Of a DNA stretch of 64,000 nucleotides, positions 25,560 to 32,989 are shown piece after piece. Position numbers and translations under genes: made by a program. This DNA is from Bosea sp. 29B (GTDB lineage Bacteria; Pseudomonadota; Alphaproteobacteria; Rhizobiales; Beijerinckiaceae), in NCBI RefSeq assembly GCF_902506165.1, contig NZ_LR733817.1, positions 372,001 through 436,000 of the forward strand, written 5' to 3'. How positions within the stretch are numbered: the stretch's first letter is position 1; the number at the start of each line of letters is the position of its first letter. The notes beneath the pieces are model-generated. The model saw only the letters and a program-made list of their open reading frames with translations. It was not told where the DNA came from and did no database searches.

Positions 25560-25904
25560 ATGATCCGCATAAGCCTCAGCCGCCGGCGGCTTGCCTCCGC
25601 TTTCGTCTGTCTTGGCATCATCGCCCTGGCGCGGTCCCCGCTTTGGGCCGCGGATGCCGCGCATGTCAGGATCGACAATTTCACCTTTGGCCCCAAGTTG
25701 CTCACCGTGAAGGTCGGGACGACCGTGACATTCGAGAATGGCGACGACATTCCCCATACCGTCGTCGCTAGCGATAATTCATTCCGGTCCAAGGTGCTCG
25801 ACACCGGCGATGCTTTCGTTTTCACCTTCACAAAACCCGGCGATTTTCCCTATTTCTGCTCTCTTCATCCGCATATGCAGGGTACGATCACCGTCACGCC
25901 GTGA
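25560..25904 (+). CDS. Amicyanin/pseudoazurin-like blue copper protein
   Basis: 114 residues. Signal peptide about 1–31, then one cupredoxin domain. Type 1 copper ligands are complete: H66 (DIPHT), C100, H103 and M106 (FCSLHPHMQG), with the short C-x2-H-x2-M spacing of amicyanin and pseudoazurin. GGAAGG lies 9 bp before the ATG; an ATG nine bases upstream is too close to that site. It may carry electrons in the periplasm or buffer copper. It lies between the phosphoesterase and the ECF sigma gene. Confidence 0.9.
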   Translation: MIRISLSRRRLASAFVCLGIIALARSPLWAADAAHVRIDNFTFGPKLLTVKVGTTVTFENGDDIPHTVVASDNSFRSKVLDTGDAFVFTFTKPGDFPYFCSLHPHMQGTITVTP

Positions 25905-25947
25905 GTTGTATCGAGCGGGCCGTTCCGGAGAACCGGATGATGCACCG

Positions 25948-26481
25948 GTGTTAGGCGACAAGGCTTCGGCGGAACGCTTCGGCGAGGTGGTCTTACCCTA
26001 CCTCGCCGACGCCCTGGCACTTGCCCGCTGGCTGACCGGCAATGTCGACGATGCCGAGGATGTGGTGCAGGAGGCCTGTCTGAAGGCGCATAAGGGGCTG
26101 GCGAGCTATGCGGGCGGCAATGCGCGGGCCTGGCTACTGACGATCGTGCGCAATACCTCCTATGCCTGGCTTGCCCGCAACCACCCGCGCCGCATCGTCG
26201 CCGTTGGCGATCTGGCCGATCTCGACGCCTTGGCCGCGAATGCCGAAACGGGGGCCGATACGCCGGAGGCCGCCTTGATCGCCAAGGCGGACACGGCCGC
26301 GCTGGAGGCTGCGATCACGATGCTGCCGCATTCTTTTCGCGAGGTTCTCGTGCTGCGGGACATCAACGGCCTCAGCTACCGGGAGATCGCGGCGATGCTC
26401 CATCTGCCGCTCGGCACGGTGATGTCGCGGCTGTCGCGGGCGCGCGGATTGCTGATGGCGGAACTCGGGGGTGCCCGATGA
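25948..26481 (+). CDS. RNA polymerase sigma factor, ECF family
   Basis: 177 residues from the GTG at 25948. Region 2 (LARWLTGNVDDAEDVVQEAC … AWLLTIVRN) and region 4 (ALEAAITMLPHSFREVLVLR, YREIAAMLHLPLGTVMSRLSRAR) are both complete. The start is uncertain: no good ribosome site is visible, and a TTG at 25906 would add 14 residues. The stop overlaps the next gene (ATGA), the usual sigma/anti-sigma coupling. Probably directs transcription of its own operon in response to an envelope or metal signal. Confidence 0.9.
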   Translation: MLGDKASAERFGEVVLPYLADALALARWLTGNVDDAEDVVQEACLKAHKGLASYAGGNARAWLLTIVRNTSYAWLARNHPRRIVAVGDLADLDALAANAETGADTPEAALIAKADTAALEAAITMLPHSFREVLVLRDINGLSYREIAAMLHLPLGTVMSRLSRARGLLMAELGGAR

Positions 26482-27278
26482 GAGACAGCATGCACTTGCC
26501 GTCCGACCCCACGGATCTGCGGCTGCTGCTTCACGCTCTGGTCGATGGCGAACTCGATGCCGCTACGACCCTGGCCCTGGAGCGGCGGCTGGCTGACGAT
26601 CCCGCGCTCGCGGTCGAGCACGCGCGCATTGCCGCCGTGCAGACTGCTGTCCGCAATCTGCCCCGCCCCGAAATCAGCAGCGCATTTCAGGCTCGCATCG
26701 CCGCACTGGGCGCTCGTCCCGAGAGGCCAGCGCAGCCGGGTCGCCCTCGCTTCGGTTCGATCGGCTGGCGTGCCATGGCGGCGTCGATCCTCGTCACCGC
26801 GGTTCTGGCAAGCGGACTGACCCAATGGGTGGTGACGCGCGATGCGCCCGACAGCTTCGTCGCAGCCATCGCCAGCAGCCACCGCCGCAGCCTGCTCGCC
26901 GCAAGCCCGGTCGATGTCGCCTCGTCGGATCGCCACACGGTCAAGCCTTGGCTCGACGCCCGCATCGGCCTGTCGCCTGGTGCCCCGGACCTGGCGAAGG
27001 GCGGCTTTTCACTCTTGGGCGGCCGTGTCGAAGTGATCGGGAGCAGGCCGCTCCCGGCGCTCGTCTACAAGCACCGCGAGCATCTGATCACCCTCGTGGC
27101 CGCGCCGCGGGATAGCGGAACCGCATGGATGCCGGTTGCAATGGAGCGTTCCGCCGGCGGCTTCTCCCTGGTCCGCTGGGCCGACGGCGCATTCTTCTAT
27201 TGGGCCGTGTCGGACACCGATCACGCCACCCTTGAAGATTTCGTCAGCCGCTTCCGGGAAGCTACCGCGGCGGGCTGA
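26478..27278 (+). CDS. Membrane anti-sigma factor
   Basis: 266 residues. A cytoplasmic N-terminal helical domain (LLLHALVDGELDAATTLALE, about 15–85) is followed by one membrane segment near 97–117 (AMAASILVTAVLASGLTQWV) and a periplasmic domain. The N-terminal domain has the DGELD-type helix of anti-sigma factors but no HxxxCxxC zinc motif. It overlaps the sigma gene by 4 bp and should hold it at the membrane until a periplasmic signal arrives. Confidence 0.87.
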   Translation: MRDSMHLPSDPTDLRLLLHALVDGELDAATTLALERRLADDPALAVEHARIAAVQTAVRNLPRPEISSAFQARIAALGARPERPAQPGRPRFGSIGWRAMAASILVTAVLASGLTQWVVTRDAPDSFVAAIASSHRRSLLAASPVDVASSDRHTVKPWLDARIGLSPGAPDLAKGGFSLLGGRVEVIGSRPLPALVYKHREHLITLVAAPRDSGTAWMPVAMERSAGGFSLVRWADGAFFYWAVSDTDHATLEDFVSRFREATAAG

Positions 27279-27588
27279 GTTTCGATCCTCAGGATTACCC
27301 CAAAAAGATTCGCTGAAATCGCCGCGCCCACCAGCGAATCTTCCCCCAATTGTGTCGTATCGCCAATTCTTTGGATATCGCCAAAGGACAGAAAAATTCA
27401 GGTAACTCATTGTTTTATTATGGAAATCGCGCTGGCGACTTCCGGCATCGGCTATGCACGGCATAGCGTGAACCTACCTCTTCCAAGACAACAGGTCCTG
27501 AAAGGGTTACATTGTCGTGGCTGCAGGCTCGGACCTTTGCGAGCCCTTCATCGCCCGCCGCTCGCTCGGCGCAAGCAGGGAAGATGAC
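27279..27588. other. Intergenic region with 11-bp-stem hairpin
   Basis: 310 bp, no gene accepted. An inverted repeat at 27305–27342 (AAGATTCGCTG / CAGCGAATCTT, 11 bp perfect, 16-base loop) could end the anti-sigma transcript. On the minus strand it is followed by TTTTT and would be a better terminator, but no minus-strand gene ends here. The rest is AT-richer than the surroundings and featureless. Confidence 0.5.
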
Positions 27589-27771
27589 ATGTCGACTGAA
27601 CGCTGCCGCGTGCTGATGATCTATCCGCGATTCAACCCGAATTCCTTCTGGAATTACAAGGCGACCTGCGAATTGGCCGGGGCATGCCACCCTGCCGCGC
27701 CGCTCGGCTTGATCACCGTGGCCGCGCTGCTCTCTGAGTCCTGGGAGACTCGGCTCGCTGATCCCCGTTGA
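27589..27771 (+). pseudogene. B12-binding radical SAM protein, N-terminal stub
   Basis: 60 residues (RVLMIYPRFNPNSFWNYKAT…AAPLGLITVAALL) match the start of B12-binding radical SAM proteins of about 500 residues; intact relatives continue with a DRN-type loop, while here the frame ends LADPR-stop. Neither the radical-SAM CxxxCxxC motif nor any other part of the gene is seen downstream, so most of it is deleted. A peptide could still be made, but it would be non-functional. Confidence 0.65.
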
Positions 27772-27878
27772 CCTCAATGCTTTCGTCGAAGTCCAAAAGC
27801 GCGCCAGGAGCGGACGTTCCAGACGGCAGCTGGGAACCATGGCAAGGTGACGCGGCTCTAAGCATTCCTGGAGCTAAA

Positions 27879-28220
27879 TCAGCAGGGCCCGCTTCGTGTG
27901 ATCAGTGACACGTGCCAACTATCCGCACTCCCCTTGCCGTCGGCATCGATGGTTTCGACCAGCATCTTGCACTGTCGATGCGCGGCCACGGTCGGCACGA
28001 AGCCGCGGCCTGGCACGATGATCGTGCTGGCTGGGCCATAGACGACGAACGTGCGTCCCGAGCTCGTCGGATACATGTCGGAGGGCGTCAGGCTGGTGCG
28101 CCGCATGAAATCAGCCATGGTGCCGCCGACGAGCGTTTGGAACTTTGCGTCGCGCTCGGCCTCAAGCTCGGCGGTGGTGCGGCAGCCACATAACAGGAAC
28201 GCAAGACCGCAAACGACCAA
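27879..28220 (-). CDS. Small putative lipoprotein
   Basis: 113 residues. The hydrophobic leader LAFLLCGC gives a lipobox-like site (Cys13). The mature part has ordered protein character (GGTMADFMRRTSLTPSDMYP; RTFVVYGPASTIIVPG; CKMLVETIDADG), with two further cysteines late in the chain. The only usable start is TTG at 28220, with no clear ribosome site, so the true start may differ. Function unknown. It stands alone between a degraded gene stub and tRNA-Glu. Confidence 0.6.
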   Translation of the reverse strand: MVVCGLAFLLCGCRTTAELEAERDAKFQTLVGGTMADFMRRTSLTPSDMYPTSSGRTFVVYGPASTIIVPGRGFVPTVAAHRQCKMLVETIDADGKGSADSWHVSLITRSGPC

Positions 28221-28304
28221 GTCCGAAACGGCGCCTGCTTCCGCGGCTATGTGGCACGTCTGTGTGGCTTGGCGCCGGGATCAAGCCTAAGTGCTTGATT
28301 TTGC

Positions 28305-28379
28305 TGGCGCTCCCATGGGGAATCGAACCCCAGTTTTCGCCGTGAGAGGGCGACGTCCTGACCGCTAGACGATGGGAGC
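28305..28379 (-). tRNA. tRNA-Glu (anticodon CTC)
   Basis: 75 nt including an encoded CCA end. Acceptor stem GCTCCCA pairs with TGGGAGC, discriminator G. Anticodon stem CGCCCT/ACGGCG with loop CTCTCAC gives anticodon CTC, reading GAG. The T-arm GGGGTTCGATTCCCC is perfect. All four arms fold, so the gene should be functional. Confidence 0.95.
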
Positions 28380-28448
28380 AGCGCGGCAAGGCCGTCCGTA
28401 TAATCGGCACCGGCCCGCGCTGCAAGCCCTTCCGTGCAGCCGAAGGCG

Positions 28449-28484
28449 AAAAACCTGCGGGCAGGATGAAGCACCGCCCGCAGG
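28449..28484 (-). terminator. Rho-independent terminator of the old yellow enzyme gene
   Basis: On the minus strand, 17 bp after the stop at 28501, a perfect 9-bp stem CCTGCGGGC / GCCCGCAGG with a 13-base loop is followed by TTTTT. It ends the transcript of the alkene reductase and separates it from tRNA-Glu. Confidence 0.85.
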
Positions 28485-28500
28485 AGCTTTCCTTCTCGCC

Positions 28501-29619
28501 TCAGCCGGCGGCGTGCGAACGTTCTGCCTGCGCCAGCGCCGGATAATCGGTATAGCCCTTGGCATCGCCACCATAGAAGGTCGCGACATCCGGCGTGTTG
28601 AGCGGGGCGTCGAGCTTCAGCCGCTCCGGCAGGTCGGGATTGGCGATGAAGAGCCGGCCGAAGGCGATGAGGTCCGCTTCGCCCTTCTCCACCGTCTCGA
28701 TCGCGAGTTCGCGGGTGAAGCCGTTATTGGCGATATAGGCGCCGCGGAAGGCCTTGCGCAGCGCCAGGTAGTCGAAGGGCAGATAGTCGCGCGCATCGCG
28801 CGTCGCGCCCTCGACGACGTGGATAAAGGCGATGCCGCGCTTGTCGAGTTCGCCGACGAGATGGCCGAACAGCGCCTGCGGGTCGGAATCGCGGGAATCA
28901 TTGGCCGGGCTCACTGGCGAGATGCGGATGCCGATGCGCTCCTTCGGGAACACCTTGCTCACCGCATCGACCACTTCCAGCGTCAGCCGGACGCGGTTCT
29001 CGATCGAGCCGCCATAGGCGTCCTGCCGCTGGTTCGAGCCGTCGCGCAGGAACTGGTCGAGCAGATAGCCATGGGCGCCGTGCAATTCGATGCCGTCGAA
29101 GCCGGCCGCCTTGGCATTCTCGGCCGCCCGGACGAAATCGGCGACGATGCCGGGGATTTCGTCGAGCGCGAGCGCGCGCGGCTCGGACACCTCGGCGAAG
29201 CCGCTCTCGATATAGGTCTTGGTCTTGGCCAGCACGGCCGAGGGCGCGACCGGTGCCTGGTTGCCCGGCTGCAGCGAGACATGGCTGACGCGCCCGACAT
29301 GCCAGAGCTGCGCGATGATCCGCCCGCCGGCCTCGTGCACGGCATCGGTCACCGCCTTCCAGCCGGCGACCTGCGCATCCTGGTAGATGCCCGGCGTCCA
29401 GATATAGCCCTGGCCCTGCTGCGAGATCTGCGTCGCCTCGGTGATGATCAGCCCGGCGCCGGCGCGCTGGCGGTAGTACTCGACATTGAGCGCGTTCGGC
29501 GCATCATCGTGCTTGTTGGCGCGGTTGCGGGTCAAAGGCGCCATCACGACGCGGTTCTTCAACTCGAGATCGCCGAGGCGGAACGGCGTGAACAGCTTGG
29601 CGGGGGAGGCATGACTCAT
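28501..29619 (-). CDS. Old yellow enzyme family alkene reductase (NemA-like)
   Basis: 372 residues, one FMN-dependent TIM barrel. Family marks are VVMAPLTRNRA, the substrate-binding HGAHGYLLDQFLRDGSN, the RIGIRISPVS strand and the phosphate-binding LIAFGRLFIANPDLPERL. These enzymes reduce activated C=C bonds, and nitroesters or nitro groups, with NAD(P)H. The ATG at 29619 opens the canonical N-terminus (LFTPFRLGDLELKNR); the open frame extends 55 codons further without homology. Single-gene transcript with its own terminator. Confidence 0.93.
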   Translation of the reverse strand: MSHASPAKLFTPFRLGDLELKNRVVMAPLTRNRANKHDDAPNALNVEYYRQRAGAGLIITEATQISQQGQGYIWTPGIYQDAQVAGWKAVTDAVHEAGGRIIAQLWHVGRVSHVSLQPGNQAPVAPSAVLAKTKTYIESGFAEVSEPRALALDEIPGIVADFVRAAENAKAAGFDGIELHGAHGYLLDQFLRDGSNQRQDAYGGSIENRVRLTLEVVDAVSKVFPKERIGIRISPVSPANDSRDSDPQALFGHLVGELDKRGIAFIHVVEGATRDARDYLPFDYLALRKAFRGAYIANNGFTRELAIETVEKGEADLIAFGRLFIANPDLPERLKLDAPLNTPDVATFYGGDAKGYTDYPALAQAERSHAAG

Positions 29620-29798
29620 CGTGGCGATCCTTGTCGCGAGGCGGCCGCGGGGCCGAGGGAGGCATCCATGGCGCCAGCCGCCGTCAGGCGGGCCGGAGCC
29701 GTCGCAAGGAAGATAGGCCAGATGGCAGGGATTGGCAGGGGCTGCCCCACCCCGCTCACGAGAAAGCGAAGATGCTCTCTTCACGGCAGCCGCCGCGC

Positions 29799-30599
29799 AT
29801 GAGCCTTTCCGAAAATCCCGAAGAGGCGGAAAAAACCCTCTCCATGCGCTGGCTGCAGCGCGGAGGAGGCTGGCTGCGGGCGGGCGTCACCAGCGCCGTC
29901 GGCCTGGTTTACCCACCTTCATGCGTCGGCTGCCGGGCTGCCACGAGCGAGGCGCAGGGCTTGTGTGCCCAGTGCTGGGCCGGGCTCGGCCTGATCGAGC
30001 GGCCCTATTGCGAGCGGCTCGGCACGCCCTTCGAAGTCGATCTCGGACCGGGGCTGATCTCGCCGGCCGCGATCGCCGATCCACCGGTCTTCGCCCGCGC
30101 CCGCGCCGCCTGCCGCTTCGACGGCACGGCGCGCGAGCTGGTGCACCGACTGAAATATGGCGACCGGGCCGAGCTTGCCCTGATGCTCGGACGGATGACG
30201 GTGCAGGCCGGCCGCGAGCTGATCTCCGACGCAGACCTGATCGTGCCGGTGCCGCTGCATCGCTTCCGCCTGTGGACGCGGCGCTTCAACCAAGCGGCGG
30301 CGCTGGCCGCAACGATTTCCCGGCAATCGGGTCGCCCTTGCGCGCCGCAGGCGCTTGCCCGCGTCAAGCGGACGAAGCAGCAGGTCGGGCTGACCAAGGC
30401 CCAGCGCGCCGACAATCTCCAGGGCGCCTTCAAGGTGCTGCCCGCCATGCGCCCGCTGGTCGAGGGCCGGCGTATCCTGCTCGTCGACGACGTGCTGACC
30501 ACCGGCTCGACCGTCAACGCCGCTTCGCGCGCCTTGCTGCGCGGCGGGGCGAGCGCGGTCGACGTGCTGACCTTCGCCCGGGTCGTGACGGAAGCGTGA
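29799..30599 (+). CDS. ComF family amidophosphoribosyltransferase-like protein
   Basis: 266 residues. A four-cysteine zinc ribbon (CVGC…CAQC, about 38–60) precedes a phosphoribosyltransferase domain with the PRPP loop ILLVDDVLTTGSTVNAAS near 232. ComF proteins take part in DNA uptake and replication-restart processes; their exact activity is unsettled. Alternative ATGs at 29772 and 29844 are possible. It begins a conserved alphaproteobacterial run of comF, glutaredoxin 3, nitrilase-like and DUF1178 genes. Confidence 0.9.
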   Translation: MSLSENPEEAEKTLSMRWLQRGGGWLRAGVTSAVGLVYPPSCVGCRAATSEAQGLCAQCWAGLGLIERPYCERLGTPFEVDLGPGLISPAAIADPPVFARARAACRFDGTARELVHRLKYGDRAELALMLGRMTVQAGRELISDADLIVPVPLHRFRLWTRRFNQAAALAATISRQSGRPCAPQALARVKRTKQQVGLTKAQRADNLQGAFKVLPAMRPLVEGRRILLVDDVLTTGSTVNAASRALLRGGASAVDVLTFARVVTEA

Positions 30600-30644
30600 C
30601 GGCTCCCTATATTACAAAGCGAACTCGTCTTTCGGGATAGGCTG

Positions 30645-30905
30645 ATGCCGCAGGTCACGATCTACACCACGGGCTGGTGCCCCTATTGCCATGCCGCCAA
30701 GGCGCTGCTGACAAAGAAGGGCGTCGCCTTCGAGGAGGTCGGCGTCGACGGCAAGCCGGAGCTGCGCCAGGAGATGACGGCGAAGGCCGGCGGGCGGACC
30801 TCGGTGCCGCAGATCTTCATCGGCGAGCGCCATGTCGGCGGTTCCGACGATTTGCACGCGCTCGATGCGCGCGGCGAGCTCGACCCGCTGCTGAAGGCAG
30901 CCTGA
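30645..30905 (+). CDS. grxC: Glutaredoxin 3
   Basis: 86 residues, full length for class I glutaredoxin. Active site C12-P-Y-C15, cis-proline segment TSVPQIFI and the glutathione-binding GGSDDLHAL are all present. It reduces disulfides and glutathionylated proteins in the cytoplasm. It lies 45 bp after comF and 13 bp before the nitrilase-like gene, probably in one operon. Confidence 0.96.
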   Translation: MPQVTIYTTGWCPYCHAAKALLTKKGVAFEEVGVDGKPELRQEMTAKAGGRTSVPQIFIGERHVGGSDDLHALDARGELDPLLKAA

Positions 30906-30918
30906 AGGAGACGAGCCG

Positions 30919-31782
30919 ATGACCGCGCCACGCTTTACCGCCGCCTGCGTCCAGATGCGCTCGACGCGCGATCCCCGGCGCAATCGCGACGATGCGGTCC
31001 GCCTGATCCGCGAGGCAGCGGCGGCCGGGGCGCAATTCGTCCAGACGCCGGAGGTCACCAATCTCTGCGAGCGCGACACCAAGGTCCTACGCGAGACCAG
31101 CCAGAGTGAGGACAAGCACGAGGTGCTGGCCGGACTGCGCGACGCGGCGGGCGAGGCCAGGATCTGGCTGCAGGTCGGCTCGCTCTCGGTCAGGGCCGGC
31201 GAGAAGATCGCCAACCGCGCCTATATGATCGATCCCACCGGCGAGATCGCCGCGCGCTACGACAAGATCCATCTCTTCGATGTCGACCTGCCCAATGGCG
31301 AGACCTGGCGCGAATCCAACACCTTCTCCGGCGGCGACCGGGCGAGCCTGGTCGAGACGCCCTGGGGGCTGATCGGGATGTCGATCTGCTATGATATCCG
31401 CTTCCCCTATCTCTACCGCGCCGAGGCCGAGGCCGGCGCCTTCATGCTGACCGCACCGGCCTGCTTCACCCGCCAGACCGGCGAGGCGCATTGGCAGGTG
31501 CTGCAGCGGGCCCGCGCCATCGAGAACGGCGCCTTCATGATGTCGGCGGCGCAGGGCGGCCTGCACGAGGACGGCCGCGAGAGCTACGGCCATTCGATCA
31601 TCGTCGATCCCTGGGGCCGCGTCCTCGCCGAGGCCGGCAACGAGCCCGGGCTGATCATGGCCGAGATCGATCTTGCTCTGGTTGCTGACGCCCGCCAGCG
31701 CATCCCGACGCTTCGTCACACCCGCTCCTTCGCGGTCGAGACCCGCAAGAGCGAAGCGCCGCGGCTCGATGCGGCCGAATGA
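30919..31782 (+). CDS. Carbon–nitrogen hydrolase, Nit2/omega-amidase-like
   Basis: 287 residues, single nitrilase domain with complete catalytic triad E45 (TPEVTN), K116 (YDKIHLFDVDL) and C157 (GMSICYDIRFP). The wording matches bacterial Nit1/Nit2-like proteins, which hydrolyse omega-amides such as alpha-ketoglutaramate or repair deaminated glutathione. Location beside glutaredoxin 3 fits the deaminated-glutathione amidase role, but sequence alone does not separate the two. GAAGGAG lies upstream of the ATG. Confidence 0.92.
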   Translation: MTAPRFTAACVQMRSTRDPRRNRDDAVRLIREAAAAGAQFVQTPEVTNLCERDTKVLRETSQSEDKHEVLAGLRDAAGEARIWLQVGSLSVRAGEKIANRAYMIDPTGEIAARYDKIHLFDVDLPNGETWRESNTFSGGDRASLVETPWGLIGMSICYDIRFPYLYRAEAEAGAFMLTAPACFTRQTGEAHWQVLQRARAIENGAFMMSAAQGGLHEDGRESYGHSIIVDPWGRVLAEAGNEPGLIMAEIDLALVADARQRIPTLRHTRSFAVETRKSEAPRLDAAE

Positions 31783-31848
31783 GCGTGAAACTTGTCGCGG
31801 AACGGCTGCGTCCTTATCTGCTGCCGTTACCGCCGGCCTTGAGTTGAA

Positions 31849-32346
31849 ATGATCCGTTACACCCTGACCTGCGACAACGCCCACGAGTTCGAGAGCTGGT
31901 TCGCGAGTTCCGCCAGCTTCGACGAGCAGGCGAATCGCGGCTTCGTCACCTGCCCGGTCTGCGACAGCGCCAAAGTAGAGCGCGCCGTGATGGCGCCGGC
32001 CGTGGCCCGAACGGATCGCGGCCCGCGGCCGGCAGGGGCTGCACCGGAGGTCACCGCGCCCTCGTCTGCCCCCGCTCCTTCCCCCGTTCCCGCGACCCAG
32101 CCCGCCGCGCTGATCGGTGAGAAGGAGATGGCGTTTCGCGCCATGCTGACGGCACTGCACGAGCATGTCGCCGCCAACGCCGAGCCCGTCGGCAAGAATT
32201 TCGCCGAGGAAGCGCTGAAGATTCACCACGGCGAGAGCGAAAGCCGCGCCATCTATGGCGAGGCCAGCGCCGAAGACGCCCAGATGCTGCATGAGGAAGG
32301 CGTCGAGTTCCTGCCCCTGCCGCGCCTGCCCGAAGGGCGGAACTGA
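31849..32346 (+). CDS. DUF1178 family protein
   Basis: 165 residues. The N-terminus MIRYTLTCDNAHEFESWF followed by CPVCDS is the conserved DUF1178 start with a CxxC zinc-ribbon-like pair and C8. A Pro/Ala-rich linker (about 55–85) leads to a helical C-terminal part (NFAEEALKIHHGESESRAIYG). Function unknown. Its constant place after grxC and the nitrilase-like gene in Alphaproteobacteria suggests a link to thiol or zinc metabolism, not proven. Confidence 0.92.
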   Translation: MIRYTLTCDNAHEFESWFASSASFDEQANRGFVTCPVCDSAKVERAVMAPAVARTDRGPRPAGAAPEVTAPSSAPAPSPVPATQPAALIGEKEMAFRAMLTALHEHVAANAEPVGKNFAEEALKIHHGESESRAIYGEASAEDAQMLHEEGVEFLPLPRLPEGRN

Positions 32347-32368
32347 GCGCTCCACCATCCGCCTTTGC

Positions 32369-32466
32369 GTCATGGTCGGGCTTGTCCCGGCCATCCACGT
32401 CTTCACCTCATAGATCGCAGTGCGGTGTTCAAGACGTGGATGCTCGCCACAAGGGCGAGCATGACG
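32369..32466. repeat. Palindromic intergenic repeat, family B (copy 1)
   Basis: An element starting GTCATGGTCGGGCTTGTCCC, passing through CCATCCACGTCTT and AAGACGTGGATG, and closing CACAAGGGCGAGCATGAC. The two ends can pair into a long hairpin. A second copy with the same ends lies at 63361–63491. Such REP-like elements are common between genes in Hyphomicrobiales. Confidence 0.8.
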
Positions 32467-32524
32467 AACGTTGAGCTCAATAGACCCGGCAAGCGACATT
32501 CAACCTCTTGCATTCGCTCTGTCA

Positions 32525-32538
32525 CGGGCATATACCCG
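32525..32538. promoter_or_regulatory. MarR operator candidate, copy 1
   Basis: CGGGCATATACCCG, a near-perfect palindrome just before the MarR start codon (32545). The identical 17 bases (with trailing CAA) recur at 32960–32976 before the MFS gene. Two copies flanking one MarR gene are strong support for an autoregulatory operator pair. Confidence 0.75.
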
Positions 32539-32544
32539 CAACCC

Positions 32545-32943
32545 ATGTCAGTTCCCTGCATCTGCACGACCTTGCGCTCGGCTTCCCGCCGGATGATCGC
32601 CTTCTATGACGAGACGATCGCTCCGGTCGGGGTCAACATCGCGCAATTCAGCCTGATGCGCTCGATCGCCCGGGTCGAGCCGGTGACGCTGACCGCGCTC
32701 GGCCGCCGAGTCGAGCTCGACCGCTCAACCATCGGCCGCAATGTCCGCGTGCTCGAGAAGATGGGTCTCGTCGAACTCGGCCGCGGCGAAGACCAGCGCG
32801 AGGCCACGGTCGCGCTGACTGAGGCCGGACACAAGGTTCTGGAAGATGGCGCTCCCCTCTGGGATGGCGCCCAGAAGTCCCTCGACGACCGTCTCGGCGT
32901 CGAATTCATGCGACAGCTTCATGTTGCGCTCGATTCACTCTGA
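32545..32943 (+). CDS. MarR-family regulator
   Basis: 132 residues. Winged HTH at about 40–100 with LTALGRRVELDRSTIGRNVR and the wing GRGEDQREATVALTEAGHKV. The ATG at 32545 is chosen because the CGGGCATATACCCG operator ends just upstream, and residues before it are unlike MarR. It sits 46 bp before the MFS transporter gene with a second identical operator between them, so it probably represses itself and the transporter until a ligand binds. Confidence 0.87.
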   Translation: MSVPCICTTLRSASRRMIAFYDETIAPVGVNIAQFSLMRSIARVEPVTLTALGRRVELDRSTIGRNVRVLEKMGLVELGRGEDQREATVALTEAGHKVLEDGAPLWDGAQKSLDDRLGVEFMRQLHVALDSL

Positions 32944-32959
32944 TTTTCTCATGCATATG

Positions 32960-32973
32960 CGGGCATATACCCG
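32960..32973. promoter_or_regulatory. MarR operator candidate, copy 2
   Basis: Second copy of CGGGCATATACCCG, 16 bp before the MFS start at 32990 and next to the AAAGGGAG ribosome site. Binding here would block initiation at the transporter gene. Confidence 0.75.
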
Positions 32974-32989
32974 CAAAAGGGAGCCACTC

